A DNA stretch of 64,000 nucleotides from Microvirga terrae (lineage in GTDB: Bacteria; Pseudomonadota; Alphaproteobacteria; Rhizobiales; Beijerinckiaceae): the NCBI RefSeq assembly GCF_013307435.2, contig NZ_CP102845.1, positions 3,470,001 to 3,534,000 on the forward strand, given 5' to 3'. Within the stretch, counting starts at the first letter, position 1; each line of letters opens with the position of its first letter. Both the position numbers and the translations under genes were made by a program. This document shows, one piece after another, positions 57,688-64,000 of the stretch. The notes under the pieces were generated by a model. That model was given only the letters and a program-made list of their open reading frames with translations. It made no database searches and was not told where the DNA came from.

Positions 57688-59234
57688 CACAGACCATCAT
57701 GCTTCATCCCGGCTCCGTCGCGCTCACCGACTGGCGCCATGTTTATACGGGCGCGGACGTGGCGCTCGATCCGGATTGCCGCGCCGCCATCGAGGCGGGC
57801 GCCAGGACCATCGAGGCGATCGTCGCCAAGGGCGAGCCGGTCTACGGCATCAACACGGGCTTCGGAAAGCTCGCGAGCGTGCGCATCGGCACCGCCGATC
57901 TGGCGACGCTCCAGCGCAACATCGTGCTGTCGCATGCGGCAGGCGTCGGCGAGCCGCTGCCGCCCGCCGTAGTCCGGCTCGTCATGGCCCTCAAGCTCGC
58001 AAGCCTGGCGCAGGGCGCCTCCGGCGTGCGCTGGTCGACGATCGAGCACCTGACCGCCTGCCTTCAGGCAAACCTCATTCCGGTCATCCCCGGTCAGGGA
58101 TCCGTGGGGGCGTCGGGTGATCTCGCCCCCTTGGCCCATATGACGGCAGCCCTCATGGGCGTCGGCGAGTTCTTCGTCGACGGCAGCCGCGTGCCGGCCG
58201 AAGCGGCTCTCGGACGCGCCGGACTTGCGCCCCTGACGCTTGGCCCGAAGGAGGGTCTGGCGCTTCTGAACGGCACGCAGGTCTCGACCGCGCTCGCGCT
58301 GGCTGGCCTGTTCGAGGCGGAGCGCGTGTTCCAGGCGGCCCTCGTCACGGGTGCCCTTGCCACCGATGCCGCCAAGGGATCGGACGGGCCGTTCGACGAA
58401 CGCATTCAGAAGCTGCGTCGCCACCGCGGCCAGATCGAGGTGGCTGCCTCCCTGCGTGCGTTGATGCAGGGCAGCGCCATCCGCGCTTCGCACCTCACCA
58501 ACGATGACCGCGTGCAGGACCCGTACTGCCTGCGCTGCCAGCCGCAGGTGATGGGCGCGGTGCTCGACCTGCTGCGGCAGGCCGGCGAGACCCTCGGCAC
58601 CGAGGCGAACGGCGTCTCCGACAATCCGCTGGTCTTCTCGGAGACGGGGGAGGTCATCTCGGGCGGCAACTTCCACGCGGAGCCGGTGGCTTTCGCCGCC
58701 GACATGATCGCCATGGCCCTGTGCGAGATCGGCTCGCTCGCCGAGCGGCGCATCGCCATGCTGGTCGATCCCGCCCTGTCGGGCCTTCCGGCCTTCCTCA
58801 CCCCGAAGCCGGGCCTGAATTCCGGCTTCATGATCCCGCAGGTGACGGCGGCCGCGCTCGTCTCGGAAAACAAGCAGTGCGCCTATCCGGCGAGCGTGGA
58901 TTCGATTCCGACCTCCGCCAACCAGGAGGACCATGTGTCCATGGCCACGCACGGCGCGCGGCGGCTCCTGCCGATGGCCGCGAATGCCGCGAACGTGATC
59001 GCCATCGAGCTGCTCGCGGCCGTCCAGGGCTGCGACTTCCATGCGCCCATGCGTTCGAGCGAGCGTCTGGAGCGGGCCCGCGCGCTGCTGCGCGGGACGG
59101 TGCCGCATCTCGACGACGACCGGCACATGGCGCCCGACATGGAACAGGCCGCCACCCTTGTGGTTTCCGGCGCGCTCGCGAACGCCGTGGGTTCCGACGT
59201 GCTGCCGCTCGTGACGGGTGGGGTCCGGGCATGA
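57684..59234 (+). CDS. hutH: histidine ammonia-lyase
   Basis: 516 residues. The MIO cofactor triad Ala-Ser-Gly is in [12 protein letters not shown], and the active-site Tyr region is [10 protein letters not shown]. It removes ammonia from histidine to give urocanate. GTG 57684 has GGAGGGG upstream; ATG 57699 is another choice. Confidence 0.95.
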   Translation: MTQTIMLHPGSVALTDWRHVYTGADVALDPDCRAAIEAGARTIEAIVAKGEPVYGINTGFGKLASVRIGTADLATLQRNIVLSHAAGVGEPLPPAVVRLVMALKLASLAQGASGVRWSTIEHLTACLQANLIPVIPGQGSVGASGDLAPLAHMTAALMGVGEFFVDGSRVPAEAALGRAGLAPLTLGPKEGLALLNGTQVSTALALAGLFEAERVFQAALVTGALATDAAKGSDGPFDERIQKLRRHRGQIEVAASLRALMQGSAIRASHLTNDDRVQDPYCLRCQPQVMGAVLDLLRQAGETLGTEANGVSDNPLVFSETGEVISGGNFHAEPVAFAADMIAMALCEIGSLAERRIAMLVDPALSGLPAFLTPKPGLNSGFMIPQVTAAALVSENKQCAYPASVDSIPTSANQEDHVSMATHGARRLLPMAANAANVIAIELLAAVQGCDFHAPMRSSERLERARALLRGTVPHLDDDRHMAPDMEQAATLVVSGALANAVGSDVLPLVTGGVRA

Positions 59235-60061
59235 GCGGGCATCCGGACTGGCTCACGCTCACTCGCGGCGATGCGCCCCTGGTGGTGAGCCTGCCGCATA
59301 CGGGCACGGAGATTCCCGCCGCGTACGAGCGCGGCCTCGTCTCGCCCTGGCTGGCGCGCAAGGATGCGGATTGGTGGATCGAGCGGCTCTACGGATTCGC
59401 CGCCGAACTCGGCGCCACCGTGATCCGAACCACGATCTCCCGCACGGTGATCGACGTGAACCGCGATCCGTCCGGCGTCTCGCTCTACCCGGGACAGGCG
59501 ACCACGGAGCTGTGCCCGACCACCACGTTCGACGGCGATCCGCTCTACGAACCGGGCACCGAGCCGACCACCGAGGAGATCGCCGAGCGCCGCATCCACT
59601 TCTTCGATCCGTATCACGCGACGCTTCGTGGTGAGATCGAGCGTCTGCGCTCCAGACATGACAATGTCGTGGTCTACGATTGCCATTCGATCCGCTCGGT
59701 CATTCCCCGTCTCTTCGACGGCACCCTGCCCCACTTCAACATCGGCACCAATGGCGGCACCACCTGCGCGCCGGCCCTGATCGATGCCATCGAGGCGATC
59801 TGCGCCGTCAGCGGCTTCGGCCACGTGATCAACGGGCGCTTCAAGGGCGGGTTCATCACGCGCAGCCTCGGGCGTCCCGAAGCAGGCGTTCACGCGGTCC
59901 AGATGGAGCTCGCCTGCCGCGGCTACATGAAGGAGCCGCTCGGCCCCGTCGCGGAAGGCGAATGGCCGACGCCTTACGACGAGGACTATGCGGCGCCCAT
60001 GCGGGCGGCGCTCACCCGCATCCTTCAAGCCTGCCTCACCTTCACCCTGTCCAAAGCCTGA
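59231..60061 (+). CDS. hutG: N-formylglutamate deformylase
   Basis: 276 residues of the zinc-dependent deformylase/amidohydrolase type ([30 protein letters not shown]). It releases formate and glutamate, the last step after HutF. ATG overlaps the hutH stop. Confidence 0.93.
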   Translation: MSGHPDWLTLTRGDAPLVVSLPHTGTEIPAAYERGLVSPWLARKDADWWIERLYGFAAELGATVIRTTISRTVIDVNRDPSGVSLYPGQATTELCPTTTFDGDPLYEPGTEPTTEEIAERRIHFFDPYHATLRGEIERLRSRHDNVVVYDCHSIRSVIPRLFDGTLPHFNIGTNGGTTCAPALIDAIEAICAVSGFGHVINGRFKGGFITRSLGRPEAGVHAVQMELACRGYMKEPLGPVAEGEWPTPYDEDYAAPMRAALTRILQACLTFTLSKA

Positions 60062-60077
60062 TCCGAGGACCCGTCCC

Positions 60078-61742
60078 ATGACCCGCATCGACAACGCCCG
60101 CGTGATCCGCGCGCCCCACGGCACCGACCTGTCGGCCAAGAGCTGGCTGACGGAGGCGCCGCTCCGCATGCTGATGAACAACCTCGATCCCAACGTCGCC
60201 GAGAAGCCCGGCGAGCTCGTGGTCTATGGCGGCATCGGCCGCGCGGCGCGCGACTGGGAGAGCTTCGACCGCATCGTGGCCGCCCTGAAGAACCTGGAGG
60301 CCGACGAGACGCTTCTCGTGCAGTCCGGTAAGCCGGTCGGCGTGTTTCGCACCCATGCGGATGCGCCGCGCGTGCTGATCGCCAATTCCAATCTCGTGCC
60401 GCACTGGGCCACCTGGGACAAGTTCCACGAGCTCGATCGCAAGGGCCTGATGATGTACGGCCAGATGACGGCCGGCTCGTGGATTTATATCGGCACGCAG
60501 GGCATCGTGCAGGGCACTTACGAGACCTTCGTGGAGGTCGGCCGCCAGCACTACGGCGGCGATCTCTCCGGTCGCTGGATCCTCACCGGCGGCCTCGGCG
60601 GCATGGGCGGCGCGCAGCCGCTCGCCGCCACCATGGCGGGCGCCTCCTGCCTGGCGGTCGAGTGCCAGCCGAGCCGCATCGAGATGCGCCTGCGCACAGG
60701 CTATGTGGACCGGCGCGCCGACACGCTCGACGAGGCTCTGGCCATCATCGAGCAATCCTGCCGCGACCGGAAGCCCGTGTCGGTCGGCCTCCTCGGCAAT
60801 GCGGCCGAGGTGTTTCCCGAGATCTACCGGCGTGGCATCCGTCCCGATGCGGTGACCGATCAGACTTCCGCGCACGATCCGATCAACGGCTACCTCCCGA
60901 AGGGCTGGACCCTCGCCGAGTGGGAGACCAGGCGCGAGACCGATCCCAAGGCGGTGGAGCACGCCGCCAAGCAATCCATGGCCGAGCACGTGCGCGCCAT
61001 GCTCGACTTCCACAAGGCCGGCGTGCCGACCCTGGATTACGGCAACAACATCCGCCAGATGGCCAAGGAGGAAGGCGTCGCCGACGCGTTCGACTTTCCG
61101 GGCTTCGTGCCGGCCTATATCCGCCCGCTCTTCTGCCGCGGCATCGGACCGTTCCGCTGGTGCGCGCTCTCGGGCGATCCGGAGGATATCTACAAGACCG
61201 ACGCCAAGGTGAAGGAGCTGCTGCCCGACAACAAGCACCTGCACAACTGGCTCGACATGGCGAAGGAGCGCATCCAGTTCCAGGGCCTGCCTGCCCGCAT
61301 CTGCTGGGTCGGCCTCGGCGACCGGCATCGTCTCGGCCTCGCGTTCAACGAGATGGTCGCGAAGGGCGAGCTGAAAGCCCCGATCGTGATCGGCCGCGAC
61401 CACCTCGATTCCGGCTCGGTCGCGAGCCCGAACCGCGAGACGGAGGCCATGAAGGACGGCTCCGACGCCGTGTCCGACTGGCCGCTCCTCAACGCGCTCC
61501 TCAACTGCGCGTCCGGGGCCACCTGGGTGTCGCTGCACCATGGCGGCGGCGTCGGCATGGGGTTCTCGCAGCATTCCGGCATGGTGATCGTCTGCGACGG
61601 AACGCCGGAGGCGGCCAAGCGCATCGAGCGCGTGCTGTGGAACGACCCGGCCACCGGCGTGATGCGCCATGCGGATGCGGGCTACGACATCGCGGTCGAT
61701 TGCGCCCACGAGCACGGCCTCAACCTGCCGAGCCTGCGCTGA
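60078..61742 (+). CDS. hutU: urocanate hydratase
   Basis: 554 residues, NAD-dependent. Visible motifs are [13 protein letters not shown], the DQTSAHDP segment, and the Cys-containing [17 protein letters not shown]. It converts urocanate to imidazolonepropionate. Spaced 16 bp after hutG. Confidence 0.96.
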   Translation: MTRIDNARVIRAPHGTDLSAKSWLTEAPLRMLMNNLDPNVAEKPGELVVYGGIGRAARDWESFDRIVAALKNLEADETLLVQSGKPVGVFRTHADAPRVLIANSNLVPHWATWDKFHELDRKGLMMYGQMTAGSWIYIGTQGIVQGTYETFVEVGRQHYGGDLSGRWILTGGLGGMGGAQPLAATMAGASCLAVECQPSRIEMRLRTGYVDRRADTLDEALAIIEQSCRDRKPVSVGLLGNAAEVFPEIYRRGIRPDAVTDQTSAHDPINGYLPKGWTLAEWETRRETDPKAVEHAAKQSMAEHVRAMLDFHKAGVPTLDYGNNIRQMAKEEGVADAFDFPGFVPAYIRPLFCRGIGPFRWCALSGDPEDIYKTDAKVKELLPDNKHLHNWLDMAKERIQFQGLPARICWVGLGDRHRLGLAFNEMVAKGELKAPIVIGRDHLDSGSVASPNRETEAMKDGSDAVSDWPLLNALLNCASGATWVSLHHGGGVGMGFSQHSGMVIVCDGTPEAAKRIERVLWNDPATGVMRHADAGYDIAVDCAHEHGLNLPSLR

Positions 61743-62320
61743 TGGCGACGCGTGTCATCCGCAACCAGGATCTCGTCCGCGTACCTTGGAAGAACGGCCA
61801 CGGTACCACCGCGGAGGTCGCCGCCTTTCCCGAGGGCTCGGGCTTCGAGACCTTCGGCTGGCGCGTCAGCATGGCGGATGTGGCCTCTGACGGACCGTTC
61901 TCGCGCTTTCCGGGGATCGACCGGACTCTGATCGTGGTCGAAGGCGGCGGCATCGAACTCGACGTGGAAGGCGTGTCTTACCGATTGGACCAGGGCACGC
62001 CGAAGCTCTCCTTCTCAGGCGACGACATCACCGCCGGGCGCCTCCTGTCCGGCCCGATCCGCGACCTCAACGTGATGACTCGGCGTGAGCAGTTCCGGCA
62101 TCGGACCCGTTTCGTGGAATCGGGGGTTGCTCTTCTGTCGGAGGACACGGATGCCGCTTTCATCGTCCCGCTCGACGGTTCATTCGACGTGACCGTCGAT
62201 TCGGCGATCCATTCGCTCGGGAGGCTCGATGCCCTGATGCTGGACGCGACGCAGGATCTGATCGCCCTGTCAGGGACTGGACGCGCGGTTCTCGTGGAGA
62301 TTGCACCCGACCTCTCGTAG
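61742..62320 (+). CDS. hutD: HutD-family protein
   Basis: 192 residues, bicupin-like (VPWKNGHGTTAEV, GIDRTLIVVEGGG). HutD is thought to keep hut expression in bounds, possibly by binding pathway intermediates; it is not a catalytic hut step. TGATG overlap with hutU. Confidence 0.9.
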   Translation: MATRVIRNQDLVRVPWKNGHGTTAEVAAFPEGSGFETFGWRVSMADVASDGPFSRFPGIDRTLIVVEGGGIELDVEGVSYRLDQGTPKLSFSGDDITAGRLLSGPIRDLNVMTRREQFRHRTRFVESGVALLSEDTDAAFIVPLDGSFDVTVDSAIHSLGRLDALMLDATQDLIALSGTGRAVLVEIAPDLS

Positions 62321-62366
62321 GAGCGCAATTTTTGATCCGGGATGCCCAAAACGGCGGCAAGTCGAA

Positions 62367-62378
62367 ATGTCTATACAT
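62367..62378. promoter_or_regulatory. HutC-like operator upstream of the binding-protein gene
   Basis: ATGTCTATACAT, a match to the palindromes in the hutF-hutI gap, 123 bp before the binding-protein start. It suggests that the transport genes belong to the hut regulon. Confidence 0.72.
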
Positions 62379-62500
62379 TTGACATTGCCGCTCCGGCATG
62401 GTGCCATCCGCCCGCTTAAGAGGAACGCTGCCCGGGGACGACAGCGTCCATGGGAACAGCGGGCGGAACGAGCCAGGAAATTGAAGGAACGGAGGCTGCA

Positions 62501-63442
62501 ATGAAGGCGGTATTGGGTGGTTTGGCCGTGTTGGCGCTGGCGGTCGGTTCGGCCTCGGCGCAGGAGACGAAGGTGGCCATCGGCATCTCGGGCTGGACGG
62601 GCTTCGCGCCCCTGACGCTCGCCAAGGAAGCCGGGATCTTCAAGAAGAACGGCCTCGACGTCACGATCAAGAAGGTCCCGCAGGCAAGTCGGCACCTCGC
62701 CATCCAGTCCGGTGACATCCAATGCGCCGCCACGACGGTCGAGACCTGGATCGTGTGGAACGCGAACGGCGTCCCCACCAAGCAGATCTTCCAGCTCGAC
62801 AAGAGCTACGGGGCCGACGGCATGGTGGTGAAGAACGACATCGCGTCCATCAAGGACATCAAGGGCAAGCAAGTCGCCGCCTCCGCGCCCGGCACGTCGC
62901 CCTATTTCGCCCTCTCCTGGATGCTCAAGAAGAACGGCCTGTCGGTGAAGGACGTGACCGTGGTCAACATGGAACCGGGCCCGGCCGCCCAGGCCTTCAT
63001 CGCCGGCCAGAACGACGCTGCCATGACCTACGAGCCTTATCTCTCGTCCGTGCGCGCGGCGCCTCAATCCGGCAAGATCATCGCCACCACGCTCGACTAT
63101 CCGATGGTCATGGACACCTTCGGCTGCACGCCGAAATTCCTCGCCGACAATCCGAAGGCCGCGAAGGCCTTTGCCGACAGCTACTTCGAAGCACTCGACA
63201 TGATCGCCAAGGACCAGGCGAAGGCCTACGAGATCATGGGCGCGGACGTGAAGCAGACCGGCGAGGCCTTCGGCAAATCGGCCCAGTTCCTGCGCTGGCA
63301 GGACCGCGAAGCCAACAAGAAGTTCTTCGCGAGCGAGTTCAAGACCTTCTCGGCGGAAGCCGCCGACCTGCTGCTCGAGACCGGTATCATCAAGCAGAAG
63401 CCGGACATGGAAGCGCTCGCGGATACGAGCTTCATTCAGTAA
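62501..63442 (+). CDS. ABC substrate-binding protein, NrtA/TauA type
   Basis: 313 residues with a signal peptide (MKAVLGGLAVLALAVGSASAQ). The body is SBP-bac/NMT1-like (ISGWTGFAPLTLAKEAGIFKKNGLD, EPGPAAQAFIAGQNDAAMTYEP). In hut loci such transporters are thought to take up histidine or urocanate, and the operator at 62367 fits that. The substrate is not read directly from sequence. Confidence 0.82.
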   Translation: MKAVLGGLAVLALAVGSASAQETKVAIGISGWTGFAPLTLAKEAGIFKKNGLDVTIKKVPQASRHLAIQSGDIQCAATTVETWIVWNANGVPTKQIFQLDKSYGADGMVVKNDIASIKDIKGKQVAASAPGTSPYFALSWMLKKNGLSVKDVTVVNMEPGPAAQAFIAGQNDAAMTYEPYLSSVRAAPQSGKIIATTLDYPMVMDTFGCTPKFLADNPKAAKAFADSYFEALDMIAKDQAKAYEIMGADVKQTGEAFGKSAQFLRWQDREANKKFFASEFKTFSAEAADLLLETGIIKQKPDMEALADTSFIQ

Positions 63443-63545
63443 CCCATTCCATATGCGGCGGTCCGCTCGAGTGCAGGCCGCCGCGTCGTTCTATCTTCCC
63501 GCGCATCGTCCGGCGTCAATCGCCGGATTGCAGAACAGATCACAC

Positions 63546-64000
63546 ATGCCTCGTCCTCTCGAACCGGTCAGCCAGGGCACGCGCGTCGCGCTCGGCATCT
63601 CCTTCTTCATCCTGTTCTTCGCCGCCTGGGCCTTCGCGACTCTGGGCGGCTTCGTCTCACGCACCTTCCTGGCCGATCCGATCACCATGGTGCAGGACGG
63701 CTGGCTGCTACTCACGCGCTTCGGTTTCCTGAACGATATCGGCGTCACGGTCTGGCGTGTCGTCGGCGGTTTCGTGCTTGCGGCGATCGTCGCCGTGCCG
63801 CTCGGCATCATGATGGGCGCCTACAAATCCTTCGAAGCCTTCCTCGAACCGTTCGTATCCTTCGCCCGCTACCTGCCGGCCTCCGCCTTCGTGCCGTTGC
63901 TCATCCTGTGGGCCGGCATCGGCGAGATGCAGAAGCTCCTCGTGATCTTCATCGGTTCGGTCTTCCAGATCATCCTCATGGTGGCGGTCGCGGTCGGCAA
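63546..64000 (+). CDS. ABC permease, NrtB/TauC type (partial)
   Basis: The window ends before the gene does. The available 151 residues have a start near MPRPLEPVSQ, four hydrophobic stretches, and VTVWRVVGGFVLAAIVAVPLG, the usual first core segment. It pairs with the binding protein upstream. Confidence 0.85.
   Translation, partial: MPRPLEPVSQGTRVALGISFFILFFAAWAFATLGGFVSRTFLADPITMVQDGWLLLTRFGFLNDIGVTVWRVVGGFVLAAIVAVPLGIMMGAYKSFEAFLEPFVSFARYLPASAFVPLLILWAGIGEMQKLLVIFIGSVFQIILMVAVAVG

Overview
The window is high-GC DNA that reads like a Rhizobiales chromosome, most plausibly Microvirga or a close Methylobacteriaceae/Beijerinckiaceae relative. The basis is codon use, the type of hut locus, HmrR-type copper control, REP-like intergenic repeats and several small proteins typical of that group. 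Genus is inference from gene content; no database was searched.

Positions 1 to about 12.6 kb are accessory DNA in decay. Two copies of a 1,398-bp IS256-family element lie in opposite orientation, each with its own 9-bp target duplication, so they inserted independently. One copy splits a small secreted-protein gene that can be rebuilt exactly. Nearby are a pseudo-receiver LuxR-type regulator, a PL9-like beta-helix lyase, two frameshifted small genes, a chimeric tRNA-Met remnant, two Pro-rich mini-proteins, an orphan ParA-like ATPase and a truncated, frameshifted integrase.

Positions 13.3 to 29.4 kb hold the main find: a 13-gene minus-strand operon that reads as a complete sulfoglycolytic Entner-Doudoroff (sulfo-ED) pathway for sulfoquinovose. 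It encodes an ABC importer (ATPase, binding protein, two permeases), SG dehydratase, KDSG aldolase, SMP-30 lactonase, SDR dehydrogenase, a GH31 sulfoquinovosidase with the K-E-R-W-Y sulfonate-binding set, a TauE/SafE exporter, an SLA dehydrogenase, and then glycerol kinase and glycerol-3-phosphate dehydrogenase. The proposed logic is import of sulfoquinovosyl glycerol, hydrolysis, oxidation and cleavage of SQ to pyruvate plus sulfolactaldehyde, oxidation to sulfolactate and export, while the released glycerol goes through GlpK/GlpD. A divergent LacI-family gene sits next to two similar palindromes, one lying over a good promoter for the operon.

Positions 30.6 to 47.7 kb are mostly housekeeping: RidA, a glycosyltransferase, an EEP-family nuclease/phosphatase, copper ATPase plus HmrR/CueR, a tyrosine phosphatase, an L,D-transpeptidase, small membrane proteins, a homocysteine methyltransferase homologue, an EAL protein, a hydrolase, TyrS, PurC, a LolA-like protein, DoxX and GalE. 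Position 48.2 kb starts a 1,036-residue RTX protein with an AlgE-like beta-helix module and an altered active-site motif. After it come a reverse transsulfuration pair (cystathionine beta-synthase and a gamma-lyase/synthase) and a hut locus (hutC-hutF divergent from hutI-hutH-hutG-hutU-hutD) with repeated HutC-like operators. The last genes are a binding protein and a permease that runs off the window end.
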